A stretch of DNA of 64,000 nucleotides from Anaerolineales bacterium (GCA_020634615.1 JACKBI010000014.1:123768-187767); one strand, 5' to 3'. Numbered from the stretch's first letter, positions 6,466-15,243 are shown. The notes: generated by a model not told the origin, from the sequence alone. Numbers and translations are program-made.

Positions 6466-9429
6466 CTATTCAGCAACACGCAGCGTGCCAAGGACCGGCT
6501 CGACGCCGCTGCCGTCGCTCAAACCGACCGGCGCCAGACTTTCCTCGTCATACAACACGACCGACAAATCATAGACTCCGGGCGGCACATCGGCCAGCGG
6601 CAGGCTGTATAACCCCAACGCTGTGGTCGCCGGCGGCCAGGCGTTAGTGCGCAGATGGCGATCATTGAGCAAGACACGATCGGTCTGGCTGACAGTGGCC
6701 CCGCTGGCGTCTTTGAGACGGAGCGAAACCTTCAGCGGCCGCCCGGTTGGTTGGTCAGCCTGCCAACGGAGGGCGACAATAGTTGGGTGCGTCCGGCTGA
6801 CGGGCGCTTGCCGGCCCAGCCAGTCTCCTTCTGCCAGCACAATCCCCGGCTCGAACCGGAGGTCCAACGGCTGAACGTTGTTTGGAAGCTGGAACGTTAA
6901 CGGCGGATCCAGTCGCCATTCCGTCACAGTATAGCCACGAAAATCCTGGCTGCCAAGCAACTCACCGTTCGCGTCGAGAATGGCCGGGACTACCGCGCCT
7001 GGGTCGTTGTCCGATTCGAACCAGGTGACCCAGAAAACGTTGCGCGCCTCGCCGGCCAATGTTGTCAACCGCTCGGCGATCTTGTTGACGTCGACGAAGA
7101 GATACTGGGCCGGTGCTTCATCTGTCGGCGTCGCTGGCAGATCACCGAATGCATTGCTACTCCAGCGTTCCCAAAAGAAACCAAAGGGGTAACGTTGATC
7201 GACCAGAATGACATCTTCCGGCGTCGCCCGCTCCTGAAGCCAGGTCACGACGCCGCTCATATCCTCGCGAAAGTTGTTGGGATCGGTCAGATCGGCGCGC
7301 AGCGACGGTACCGTCAGCAAAATCAGCGCGCCGGCCGCCAGCCAGGGCGCCGGCCGCGCCAACGAGTCGAGGTTGGCCAACGCCCAGCCGGCCAACGCCC
7401 ACAGCGGCAGCAGCACGAAGCTGATGTAACGGGGATCGAAGGCTGAACGCCGCACCAGAATCGTGTAGTAGACCGCCAGCCCGCCCACCAGCCACAGGAC
7501 GAGCAGCGAAATCCTGTCCCAGCGGCTGCGAGCCGTCCCATCCAGGCTGACCAGCAGGCCGACGACCGCGCCGAACACCAGCAGTGCGAGCCACAGCCAG
7601 CGTCCCCCGTCGCCGCTCAAGCCGGGCGCATACTCGCCCAGCGTGAATGCGCGTGCCAAATCGCCCAGGTAAGCGACCAGGCTGGGCAGTTGCAGGTTGG
7701 CGTTGGTGTAGCCCGGTATCTGACGCATCATGACAGGAGTCAGCGGCGCCAGCAACACGAGGGTAGCCAAACCGACCAGCACCAGCGTCCCCAGTCGCCG
7801 CCAGCGCTGCGGTGAAACCAGCGCCCAGACCAGCAGCCACATTGCCCATGTGGCCAGCACAATGGCCGCCCCGTAGTGCGTGGCCAGCGCCGCAGCGCAC
7901 AGTACAGCAAAGGCGCCCCACGGCAGCACCCGCCGCTTCTCGCTGCCCAGCGCCCACCAGAGCGCCAGCATCGCCGCGGCCAGCAACGCCCATGTCATGG
8001 TGTACATGCGCGTCTCCTGCGCCTCGGCCAGCGCAAAGGGGGACACCGCGGCCAGCAGCATGGCCAGCAGCCCGGCCAGCGCGCCCCGCCTGCGGGCACT
8101 CAGCGATCGTGCCAGCGCAAAAGTCAGCGCCACCACCAGCACACCGAATCCGGCGCTCAACAGGCGGGTGGCAAAAGCCGACACGCCGGCCAGGCTGGTC
8201 CACACGTGCAGGGCATAGAAATAGAGCGGCGGGTGGATGTCCAGCTCGCCATTGGCGGCAATGGTGGCCAGCGCGCCGCGTGCTACCATGATGTTGCGCG
8301 CCTCGTCCCACCAGATGTCCTGAAAATCGAGCCGCAGCATGCGCAATGCCCACGCGCCCAGCAGGATCGCCAGCGCCGTTCCCCAGACGACCGCACGCGG
8401 CAGGGATTTGGGGCGATGCCGCTCCAGGCTCAGCACTGTGCCTGCGGCAAAGCTGATACCGTTGTAGAAGTAATAGAGCCAGTGCCAGGGAATGACGGCC
8501 AGGGTAAAAACCCAACCGCGCTTGCCGGCGAACCAGCGATACAGCGGCCAGTTCAAGGCCAGCAGCAGCACTGCCGCGCCCAACGCAATCAACCACAGCA
8601 CCGGTAGGAACCACCCGCCAAGCAAGGCCAGCGCCAGCAGCCACACTGCCGCGACGCTGACTCGGTTGTGGGTTTGCAGGTTCAGGTCGTGGCTGAAGTC
8701 GCCATCGCGCAAGAGCAGGCGCGTCCACGGGATGCCGCGGTCCAGGATGTCGGATCGCAGCAACGAACCGATCGTCCAGCGCTTGAGATGCTTGACCTGC
8801 AGCGTCTTGACCAGACGAATGCGACCGCCGGCGCGTGTCACCCGATAGCCCAGTTCGATGTCTTCGATACAGGGCCGGTCGTAGAGCGTGGTGTCGAAAC
8901 CGCCGTGGCGCAGAAATACGTCGCGCCGCATGGCGCCGCAGCCGCTCCAAAAGCTGGCCGCCTGCTCGCCGCTGTGCTGGTGGACATAGTGGTGAAAAAG
9001 GTTCTTGTACTGCGAAAGGAAATTGCTTTCGCCGGGCTGGTCGTCGTAGGAGCCAAACAGCGCATCCAACGCCGGGTCAGCGGCGAAGACCTGCGCCACC
9101 AGCCCAACGGTCTCCGGTCGCACGGCCACATCGGCATCGATAAAAAAAAGCACGTCACCGCTGGCTGCCGCCGCGCCCAGGTTGCGTGCCGTCGCCGGTC
9201 CGCTGCGCGGCTGGGCGGTGTGTAACACACGCGCACCGTGCGCCGCGGCCAGCGCAGCCGAGTCGTCGGCAGAGCCGTCGTCGACCACGATCAGCTCGCA
9301 ACCAAAGTTGGCATCTTTGCAGCAAAGATGCCAACTTTCATCCATCGCGTCCAAACAACGACGAAACGCCGCTCCGCCGTTGTAGACAGGGATGACGACA
9401 GAAACCTGGATCACAGCATCCCTTCTCAC
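6466..9429 (-). CDS. Fusion protein: GT2 glycosyltransferase + GT39-like membrane transferase + C-terminal beta domain
   Basis: The 987-residue chain has three parts. Residues 1-240 form a GT2 domain (VSVVIPVYNGG; ELIVVDDGSADDS; a DAD motif in FFIDADVA; IEDIELGYR). Residues about 260-750 form a polytopic GT39/ArnT-like domain with the first-loop acidic motif DIWWDEARN and about a dozen helices. Residues about 750-987 are soluble, probably extracytoplasmic beta-sandwich sequence ending VLGTLRVAE. GT2 would make the polyprenyl-phosphate sugar and the GT39 part would use it, as in DPM synthase coupled to a mannosyltransferase. The GTG at 9429 is used; a second in-frame GTG at 9414 has a better-placed AGAAGGGA. 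Residues 31-42 come from a palindromic insertion (9304-9338). Confidence 0.88.
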   Translation of the reverse strand: MRRDAVIQVSVVIPVYNGGAAFRRCLDAMDESWHLCCKDANFGCELIVVDDGSADDSAALAAAHGARVLHTAQPRSGPATARNLGAAAASGDVLFFIDADVAVRPETVGLVAQVFAADPALDALFGSYDDQPGESNFLSQYKNLFHHYVHQHSGEQAASFWSGCGAMRRDVFLRHGGFDTTLYDRPCIEDIELGYRVTRAGGRIRLVKTLQVKHLKRWTIGSLLRSDILDRGIPWTRLLLRDGDFSHDLNLQTHNRVSVAAVWLLALALLGGWFLPVLWLIALGAAVLLLALNWPLYRWFAGKRGWVFTLAVIPWHWLYYFYNGISFAAGTVLSLERHRPKSLPRAVVWGTALAILLGAWALRMLRLDFQDIWWDEARNIMVARGALATIAANGELDIHPPLYFYALHVWTSLAGVSAFATRLLSAGFGVLVVALTFALARSLSARRRGALAGLLAMLLAAVSPFALAEAQETRMYTMTWALLAAAMLALWWALGSEKRRVLPWGAFAVLCAAALATHYGAAIVLATWAMWLLVWALVSPQRWRRLGTLVLVGLATLVLLAPLTPVMMRQIPGYTNANLQLPSLVAYLGDLARAFTLGEYAPGLSGDGGRWLWLALLVFGAVVGLLVSLDGTARSRWDRISLLVLWLVGGLAVYYTILVRRSAFDPRYISFVLLPLWALAGWALANLDSLARPAPWLAAGALILLTVPSLRADLTDPNNFREDMSGVVTWLQERATPEDVILVDQRYPFGFFWERWSSNAFGDLPATPTDEAPAQYLFVDVNKIAERLTTLAGEARNVFWVTWFESDNDPGAVVPAILDANGELLGSQDFRGYTVTEWRLDPPLTFQLPNNVQPLDLRFEPGIVLAEGDWLGRQAPVSRTHPTIVALRWQADQPTGRPLKVSLRLKDASGATVSQTDRVLLNDRHLRTNAWPPATTALGLYSLPLADVPPGVYDLSVVLYDEESLAPVGLSDGSGVEPVLGTLRVAE
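9304..9338. repeat. 16-3-16 perfect hairpin element inserted in the GT2 reading frame
   Basis: AAAGTTGGCATCTTTG (9304-9319) is exactly complementary to 9323-9338, with a 3-nt loop. A second element of identical geometry and related sequence lies at 35646-35680. Here it encodes about 12 residues rich in Cys, His and Trp between the first helix and the ELIVVDDGS strand of the GT2 fold, where relatives have none. Confidence 0.85.
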
Positions 9430-9442
9430 AAATTATTCAGGG

Positions 9443-9528
9443 GACTTCGGAAGTGGTCGGACACCATCAGAATTCACTTTCACGCTCAGGAGTCGCTATT
9501 CCGGTCAACCGGCCACTTGCGAAGCCGA
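9443..9528. repeat. Degenerate copy of the CTTCGGAAGT inverted repeat
   Basis: CTTCGGAAGTGG at 9446-9457 recurs inverted with one mismatch near 9513-9524. Spacing and core resemble the element at 2102-2222. It occupies the gap between the GT2-GT39 gene and the FAD oxidoreductase gene. Confidence 0.5.
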
Positions 9529-9560
9529 GGAACTGACTTACTCAAACGCGCACCGGCATC

Positions 9561-11000
9561 TCAGTCGACCTTGTACGTCTTGCTGACATCTACATATTCG
9601 CCGCGCACGCCGGTCAGATAGTCGGCCAGCCGCAGCGCATCTTCGATGACACCATCCGAGTTCATGTAACGGAACGATCCGGTGCGCCCCACCAGGTGCA
9701 GGTTTGACCACTGATCCAGGAACTTGTGGACAGCCTTGACTTTGTCGGCGTAGCCAATGTCGTAGACCGGGTAGGCGAACCGCACACGCCTGACCCATCC
9801 CTGCTGCAACGAGCCGCGCGCCATGAACCCGATGCCGCTGAGATCATCGGCAGCGCGCTGCACCAGCGCCTCGTCGGGCTGTTCCCAGGTCGGCTCGCCC
9901 TGACTGGTGAAGACCTCGGCCGCCAGCGAGGTGTAACCGTCAGGCGTCATCAGCGGACTCCAGTTGCGCGGTTCGTGGGTTCGCCCCACCAGCAAGGAAC
10001 GGCCGGGGAAGTAGGTCCAACTGTCGCTGCTGACCTGCGGCGCCTTGATGGCCAGATAGATCAGGATGATATCACGGTAGCGCAGCTTGAAATCCTCGGC
10101 CACCGCGCGGCTGCCGCTGTCAGCCGGCAGGCTGGCCAGCAGGAAGTTCATGGGAATGCTGGAGATCACCCGGTCGGCGTTGAGCTGATGCTGGCCGACG
10201 CCGTCGTCGACGGTAACCGTGAAACCACCCTCAACCTGGGGAACAACGCTGGTGACGCCGGTTCCGAGGATCACCTGCCCGCCCAGCCGCTCGATCTCGC
10301 TCTTCATCCGGTCGGGGATCATGCCAAAGCCCAGCCGCGGATACCAGAAGTGGCTGATAATCGTGGCCGGCGGCGCAGCGCCCGGCGAAATGGCGCGTTT
10401 GACCGCCTCGCTCAGACTGGGCAGACTGATGCGCTGCGCCGCCCAGTCGGCTGACAACTCCTGGCACGAAATCCCCCACACCTTCTCGGTGTACGGCTCG
10501 AAATACACTTCGTAAAGCGCGCGCCCAAAGCGGCGCACCACCCAGTCTTCGAACGAAACATCCGGCCCGCTGCCGTCAATCCGGTTGCGCACCGTGGCTG
10601 CCGCATAGCTGGACAGGATGCGCGCCGCCTGCCCGGGTGAGAAGATGCTCAATGCGCCGGGAAACTGGAGGGGGTAATCGACGAATTTGCCGCCCGCCTT
10701 GCCGTCGTTGCTGAGATAAATGCGGCTGATGCGTGGCACATACAGCAGATCCGCGCCCATCAGGTCCTTCACCCAGCCGATGATCTCAGGCTTGTGGCTG
10801 TGGAAACGATGGCCGCCGATGTCGAAGCGAAACACACCGGCCGGCGTCTCATACTCGAACGTCTGCGCCAGCCCGCCGGCGACCGGACCTTTCTCGATCA
10901 CGGTGACGCGGCGGCCGCGGCGCGCCAGTTCAAGTCCGGTTGCCAGACCAGCGACTCCGCCGCCCAGCAGGATGATATGTTCGTTGGGTTTAGAAATCAT
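9561..11000 (-). CDS. FAD-dependent amine-oxidase/protoporphyrinogen-oxidase-like oxidoreductase
   Basis: The 479-residue protein opens with a Rossmann FAD-binding motif (ILLGGGVAGLATGLELARRG, then VTVIEKG at the end of the second strand). An RFDIGGHRFHSHKPE segment follows, typical of the NAD(P)/FAD family that contains UDP-galactopyranose-mutase-like and protoporphyrinogen-oxidase-like proteins. DWAAQRISLPSL and the C-terminal GRTGSFRYMNSDGVIEDALR (flavin-contact region) support a complete enzyme. Members in polysaccharide loci are thought to modify nucleotide or lipid-linked sugars; haem synthesis is unlikely here because no haem genes are nearby. The exact substrate cannot be determined. 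Confidence 0.8.
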   Translation of the reverse strand: MISKPNEHIILLGGGVAGLATGLELARRGRRVTVIEKGPVAGGLAQTFEYETPAGVFRFDIGGHRFHSHKPEIIGWVKDLMGADLLYVPRISRIYLSNDGKAGGKFVDYPLQFPGALSIFSPGQAARILSSYAAATVRNRIDGSGPDVSFEDWVVRRFGRALYEVYFEPYTEKVWGISCQELSADWAAQRISLPSLSEAVKRAISPGAAPPATIISHFWYPRLGFGMIPDRMKSEIERLGGQVILGTGVTSVVPQVEGGFTVTVDDGVGQHQLNADRVISSIPMNFLLASLPADSGSRAVAEDFKLRYRDIILIYLAIKAPQVSSDSWTYFPGRSLLVGRTHEPRNWSPLMTPDGYTSLAAEVFTSQGEPTWEQPDEALVQRAADDLSGIGFMARGSLQQGWVRRVRFAYPVYDIGYADKVKAVHKFLDQWSNLHLVGRTGSFRYMNSDGVIEDALRLADYLTGVRGEYVDVSKTYKVD

Positions 11001-11086
11001 GGATCAGGTCGTTTCAGATAGGAGTTACACGGTTGACCAGCCGGATCGGCTGGCTTGCTGCCGGTATGGACGTTCTGCATGCGTAC

Positions 11087-12421
11087 TCACGCTCTCTCAG
11101 TTTGTTGCCACAGCCGCGGCTGGCGACTGACGCTCAACACCGTCGACCAGAATGCCGCAGTTGCATCGACTACAAAGAACGCCGGCAGCGCCGCCAGCCG
11201 GATCCACCACGCCGGCGACGCACGTTCCGCAGCCAGAGCCGCGGCAATCTGCGCGTACGGCAGCAATACATTGACGGCCAGCATGTCGGTCAGCAGGTCA
11301 TCCGCCAGGCCTCGCCGGCCACTGATACGCCGCACCGTTGCCAGCCCGACTCCGGCCATCAGCGCCAATCGGTCGAGATATCCCAGGCTGAACAACGTCA
11401 ACTCCACCTGCTGTGCCAGGGTCGGGAGAGACGCGCGTGTGGAGCCGCCGCTCTGCGAGCCTGCTTCAGCGGGCGTCACCGTATCAACCACTGGTTGAAA
11501 CCTGGGAGCACTGCAAACATCACGGGCAACGGACCCGCCCGCTGCTACATCCACAAACCCGCGACCCCAGCGCACATGCTGGCGCCAATAACCGCCCAGC
11601 GTCTCAGGCACCTGATCAAACGCGACGGCCTGGGGCAGGAAACGCGTCCGCCGACCCTGGCGCGCAAATGCCACCGTCAGCTGGCTGTCCTCAAGAAACG
11701 CGCCGCCGGGAAATCCACCGGCCGCCTCCAGATCGCTGCGACGATAGGCGCAATTGCTGCCCAGTATCGCCGGCGCGAGATCCAGTCGGTCCTTGGCCCG
11801 CATCGTCACCTGCTGGTGCACCAATCGTTCGACAGCCGCATAGCTGGCGGTCAGCGTGACCAGCCCATTGGCCGGCCGGATCATCCCGCCGGCTGCCGCA
11901 ACAGACGAGTCTGCAAACGCCTCTATGATCTGTTGCAGGCTGCCAGGCGCCGGACGCGCATCCGCGTCGTAGACTGCCACGATCTCGCCGCCAGGCCAGC
12001 GCGCCAGCCCGGCGTTCAGGCTGTCTGCCTTGCCGCGGCTGGCATGGTTATGCAGGACGCTGATGCGCGGATGGTTGGCTGCCAACACATCCATGTCCGC
12101 GCCGCTGCTGTCGGTTGATGCGTCGTCGATTAGCCCAATCGTCAGCCGCTCCGCAGGATAATCCAGCGCCAGCAGCGCCGCGACCAGTCCTGGTAAACTG
12201 GCCGCTTCATTGCGCAACGGTGCGAGAATCAACACCTCCGGCTGGAAAGCGCCGGCCGCACTGGACCTGGCAACGCGCGCCGATCGCTTGCCGGCCAGAT
12301 CAGCGATGGCAACGGCAAGAAACAGCACGCGCCGGACGTTGAATACCAGTAGCACGGCTGCCACGGCCAGTGACAACATCGACGTCAGTGCGTCAATGCT
12401 TCTTCGTGCGGTCTGCATCAA
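11087..12421 (-). CDS. Membrane-bound GT2 family glycosyltransferase (processive type)
   Basis: The 444-residue protein has an N-terminal helix (about residues 12-40), then a GT2 domain with VLILAPLRNEAASLPGLV, the nucleotide-binding GLIDDASTDSS, a YDADARP metal motif, LEDSQLTVAFA, and the QxxRW-type motif RQHVRWGRG that marks processive or membrane GT2 enzymes such as cellulose and hyaluronan synthases. A second set of helices follows at about 360-430. Its ATG overlaps the stop of the upstream nucleotidyltransferase gene by four bases, so the two are probably translationally coupled. Product and acceptor are unknown; the context is surface-polysaccharide synthesis. Confidence 0.88.
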   Translation of the reverse strand: MMQTARRSIDALTSMLSLAVAAVLLVFNVRRVLFLAVAIADLAGKRSARVARSSAAGAFQPEVLILAPLRNEAASLPGLVAALLALDYPAERLTIGLIDDASTDSSGADMDVLAANHPRISVLHNHASRGKADSLNAGLARWPGGEIVAVYDADARPAPGSLQQIIEAFADSSVAAAGGMIRPANGLVTLTASYAAVERLVHQQVTMRAKDRLDLAPAILGSNCAYRRSDLEAAGGFPGGAFLEDSQLTVAFARQGRRTRFLPQAVAFDQVPETLGGYWRQHVRWGRGFVDVAAGGSVARDVCSAPRFQPVVDTVTPAEAGSQSGGSTRASLPTLAQQVELTLFSLGYLDRLALMAGVGLATVRRISGRRGLADDLLTDMLAVNVLLPYAQIAAALAAERASPAWWIRLAALPAFFVVDATAAFWSTVLSVSRQPRLWQQTERA

Positions 12422-13608
12422 ACGTTGCCCGTCCTGCGCCGGTTGAAGCGCTGGCCGCCGCTTAGTTTCTCACCAAGTAACTTCCCAGTGTCGGTCTTCC
12501 CAATATCTATGGCAGTGCGCCAGACCGCCCATTTCCCGGCCAGACTGGGTGCCCATTGCGCCGTCTCGCGCCGGTCGCTGACGCCGCGTGCCAGTCGCTG
12601 GCCGATCGTGACCAGCGGTGGGCGCTGCGTCTGCTGCACCACATCTGCCAGCCCCATGCGTTCGATGCGCTGCGCCTGTCGCGACGGGCAGGAGGCGCGC
12701 AACGCAGCCAGCGTCCCCGCCGGGACTGGCGCGCCGTAGACCGTCCTGGCCAGGTGGAGGGCCGCATAGAGGAACGGAACAGCCTGGCAATCGCGGGCAC
12801 GCGCCGCCAATGTTTCCCAGTTCAGTGGCAAAGTCTGGCTCCCCAGCGCGATGTCGTAGAGTTGCACCAGACTTGGCTTGCTCATGAGCAGGTGATAGAC
12901 CAGATGCACGCTCAGGTGCAGCAACAGATCCTCGTCAGCCATGGCGCGCGCCGGTTGATCCACCAGGGTCACGGGGCGGCTGCGCTGCCAGATACCCGGC
13001 GTAACATCGACGCGCAGGCCGAACCACGACTCTTCCAGCGACCCGTGGGGATCGACGTGGCGGTCGCCGGCTGTGCTCAGATAGGGGTTGGGCGTCGAGG
13101 TAACCGCATCGGGATCGGCGCGCTTGTAGGTGCTGGTGTGCTTGACAATGCCTGGCCCTTCGTCGGCTGACTTGTGTTTCCCCTCGTACCCCAGCGATTG
13201 GAGAACCATTTCCGCGGCCGGCAGTTCGGCCGGCCTGAACAGCAGATCCAGATCGGACATGCCGCGCAGCGCCGGATCCGGGTAGAGCTGAAACGCGAGG
13301 TAGCCTCCCTTGAGAACCATGGTTTCGATGCCGGCCGCGTGCATGGCTGCCAGCATCTCGCCCAATTGGCGGGCGATGGCGTGGTTGCGCTTTTGCGTCG
13401 CGCTGTAGGTGACGGACAGCTTGGCCCGCGCCGCTGGAGGTAGGTCCAGCGAGGCAGTGCGCACGTACAACAACGGTGCAAGTCCGAGCGCAATCGCCGT
13501 AATAGCTAAATCGCCCCAGACATCAGGACTGAAGGACGTCTGGGACGACAGGTCGCCATCAAAGCGAAGTATGTGGACGAGTTGGGAGATTCGGGAAACC
13601 TGGGTCAC
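12418..13608 (-). CDS. NTP_transf_5 nucleotidyltransferase family protein
   Basis: The 396-residue protein has the NTP_transf_5 (PF14907-type) core: an AAMHAAGIETMVLKGGYLAF segment, then RGMSDLDLLF carrying the paired Asp of the nucleotidyltransferase fold, then a helical C-terminal half. GTG at 13608 is the only good in-frame start upstream of the conserved region. Family members are frequent accessory genes in lasso-peptide clusters; in the pseudomycoidin cluster one is needed for glycosylation of the phosphorylated peptide. Here it lies downstream of a lasso-leader-like peptide gene and overlaps a GT2 gene. An alternative is a nucleotide-sugar or polymer-modifying enzyme of the polysaccharide pathway. 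Confidence 0.75.
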   Translation of the reverse strand: MTQVSRISQLVHILRFDGDLSSQTSFSPDVWGDLAITAIALGLAPLLYVRTASLDLPPAARAKLSVTYSATQKRNHAIARQLGEMLAAMHAAGIETMVLKGGYLAFQLYPDPALRGMSDLDLLFRPAELPAAEMVLQSLGYEGKHKSADEGPGIVKHTSTYKRADPDAVTSTPNPYLSTAGDRHVDPHGSLEESWFGLRVDVTPGIWQRSRPVTLVDQPARAMADEDLLLHLSVHLVYHLLMSKPSLVQLYDIALGSQTLPLNWETLAARARDCQAVPFLYAALHLARTVYGAPVPAGTLAALRASCPSRQAQRIERMGLADVVQQTQRPPLVTIGQRLARGVSDRRETAQWAPSLAGKWAVWRTAIDIGKTDTGKLLGEKLSGGQRFNRRRTGNV

Positions 13609-13645
13609 ACCGTACGTAGCTTTACATCAAGGTTGATCAAGCGAT

Positions 13646-13703
13646 GGACTGACGGTCCTGCCAGCGAACGTGGCTCTGCCGATCAGGAGAGGACCGTCAG
13701 TCC
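13646..13703. terminator. 14-bp inverted repeat between peptide gene and nucleotidyltransferase gene
   Basis: GGACTGACGGTCCT (13646-13659) pairs perfectly with 13690-13703 across a 30-nt loop. There is no clear U-tract, so it may attenuate or stabilise a processed mRNA rather than terminate. The remainder of 13609-13879 shows nothing recognisable. Confidence 0.45.
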
Positions 13704-13879
13704 TGGTTGAGCCGTATCGATTGTGAGATATCAGGAAGGCACGTTAGGCTAGATAGGTTGCCGGCAATGCCGGCCTCAAGGCGTCAGCGTGGCTGGTTGG
13801 CCCACTAGGGGTTGCGCCAGCATACTGAGTCGTGGATCAGGCGAAAGATTGCCGCCGTCACCACAGGGAGCCTAACGGC

Positions 13880-13948
13880 TTAGTGGCTGCTGAACGTAAC
13901 TTGCTTCAGCTCGTCGTGCTTCTTAATCTGGGGCTTCGTGTACTTCAT
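13880..13948 (-). CDS. 22-residue peptide with a lasso-type RiPP leader motif
   Basis: A strong ribosome-binding site (GGAGGT, 4 nt before the ATG at 13948) precedes a 22-codon frame ending in TAA. The peptide starts MKYTKPQIKK and ends VTFSSH. Tyr3, Pro6, Ile8 and Thr18 reproduce the YxxPx(L/I)x9T spacing by which lasso-peptide leaders bind their RRE (B1) protein, but only four residues follow the Thr, so there is almost no core. PqqA is of similar size and has a WTKP start, but the Glu-x3-Tyr crosslink pair is absent. A consensus-like promoter lies 270 bp upstream; the kinase and nucleotidyltransferase genes on either side are typical lasso accessories. No cyclase or protease gene is in the window. 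Seen: RBS, frame, motif. Inferred: RiPP identity. Confidence 0.6.
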   Translation of the reverse strand: MKYTKPQIKKHDELKQVTFSSH

Positions 13949-14219
13949 GGTGACCTCCGGAAGTCGGTTTGTTTGCTGCAACACCTGCTGTGCAGGCCTT
14001 GCAGTCCGAGTTTGATAGATCGTCTGCCAGTACGAGCCCAACGCGCCATCCTGACATCTCACAATATGGAAGCAATTTCTTGAAGGAAGTGGTCTCGTGC
14101 CAGGCTTGATGGACGGGTGTAGCGTTGCTGGCATTCGCACGAAACAGCGCCGGCTGCCATCTGTCCAAGTAGCGTTGACAGAACAAGGGTCCACCAAGGA
14201 GAGCTTGAGTAACGGCGCG

Positions 14220-14248
14220 AGTTTACCAAGGAACTTTGTTTTTGTCAA
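14220..14248 (-). promoter_or_regulatory. sigma70-type promoter of the peptide transcript
   Basis: On the minus strand, TTGACA (14243-14248) is separated by exactly 17 bp from TAAACT (14220-14225). Transcription would begin near 14213 and give a leader of about 265 nt before the peptide ATG. No convincing riboswitch or second gene is visible in that leader. Confidence 0.75.
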
Positions 14249-14281
14249 GCAGTTTTTCATCCACTTGCTTCCACTAGTGCT

Positions 14282-14287
14282 ATACTT
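14282..14287 (+). promoter_or_regulatory. -10 element of a probably leaderless HPrK-like gene
   Basis: TATACT ends 5 nt before the ATG at 14293, so transcription should start at or next to the start codon. No Shine-Dalgarno sequence and no good -35 box are seen. Confidence 0.5.
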
Positions 14288-14292
14288 GCGTC

Positions 14293-15243
14293 ATGAGTTC
14301 GACAAGCGATGTCTACAACCTGCACAACATAATAATCGGCGTCGGCGTGGATGTCATGGTTCGCGACCGGCTACGGGCCGTCTTCGGGCCGTTTATGTGT
14401 GCAGGTCGGCCGGTGGACGTGCTGCTGCGTCTCAGAACAGTTCAGTCGCTGCCCCCATGGCAACCAGCTGGACAGGTCGTATCCGAGTCGCGCTTGTTGA
14501 CTTGCACGCTGGATGGCGATCTGCTGACGGCCCATTTTCCGCGCTGGGGAACTGTGTCGGTGGACCTGGCAGCAGGAACCGTGGACGGTGATCTGCTGCC
14601 GGAGATGTTCGACCACTATGGCGCGTTCGACGATATGCTGATTATCGTGCTGGGGCCGCTGCTGCGGCGACGCGGTTTCTTTTCGCTGCATGCGTTTGCT
14701 GCCGCTCGTGACGGCAAAGCGGTGCTGCTGGTGGGCGACATCGGCGCGGGCAAGACCACCACCGGCTTGAGCCTGCTGGAGGCCGGCTGGAAGCTGGTTT
14801 CCAACGACTCGCCGCTGCTGAGCCAGTCAGCAGACGGTGTGCTGGCTTGCGCGTATCCCGGTCTGCTGGCGGCCTATGATGACACGCTGGCGCGCTTCCC
14901 GTCGCTGCACCGCTTCCAGGGCGACCCCGCGGACCGGCGCAAGCGGGCCATCCCCGCTCAGGACGCGTATGGCGATGTCTGGCAGGATGAGGCAGAAGCG
15001 GGCGTGCTGCTCTTTCCGAGCGTCACACCCGGTTTGGAGTGCAGCCGCGTAGAACCAATGGAAGCCCCGGAAGCATTGCTGGCGCTGGTGCCGAACAGCA
15101 TCGAGCGTTGGGACCGCGATTACATCGCCCCGCACCTCGCGCTTTTGCAGGCACTGGTGCAACAAGCGCCTGCCTACCGCCTCCTGCTGGCGCCCGACAT
15201 CGCCGCGCTGCCCGATCTGATCGGCAGCCTGGTGGCGAACTAA
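14293..15243 (+). CDS. HPr-kinase-like P-loop kinase
   Basis: The 316-residue protein has a Walker A loop GDIGAGKTTT (about residues 152-161) after FFSLHAFAAARDGKAVLLV, and a following LVSNDSPLL, matching the C-terminal kinase fold of HPr kinase/phosphorylase. The HPrK N-terminal domain and the HPr-interaction signature are not obvious. Tailored HPrK homologues in lasso-peptide clusters (for example in the paeninodin cluster) phosphorylate the C-terminal serine of the precursor. The small peptide encoded divergently here ends in Ser-Ser-His, a plausible target. No PTS genes are present in the window, which argues against a classical carbon-catabolite role. The promoter arrangement suggests a leaderless mRNA. 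Confidence 0.75.
   Translation: MSSTSDVYNLHNIIIGVGVDVMVRDRLRAVFGPFMCAGRPVDVLLRLRTVQSLPPWQPAGQVVSESRLLTCTLDGDLLTAHFPRWGTVSVDLAAGTVDGDLLPEMFDHYGAFDDMLIIVLGPLLRRRGFFSLHAFAAARDGKAVLLVGDIGAGKTTTGLSLLEAGWKLVSNDSPLLSQSADGVLACAYPGLLAAYDDTLARFPSLHRFQGDPADRRKRAIPAQDAYGDVWQDEAEAGVLLFPSVTPGLECSRVEPMEAPEALLALVPNSIERWDRDYIAPHLALLQALVQQAPAYRLLLAPDIAALPDLIGSLVAN

Noticed and set aside
13923..14186. An 87-residue minus-strand frame in the peptide leader
   Set aside because: TTG start without ribosome-binding site, no recognisable domain, and it overlaps the better-supported peptide in another frame.
13880..14260. A 126-residue frame that ends with the small peptide
   Set aside because: It starts upstream of the TTGACA-17-TAAACT promoter and its first 104 codons look like untranslated leader. 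GGAGGT in front of the internal ATG 13948 marks the real start.
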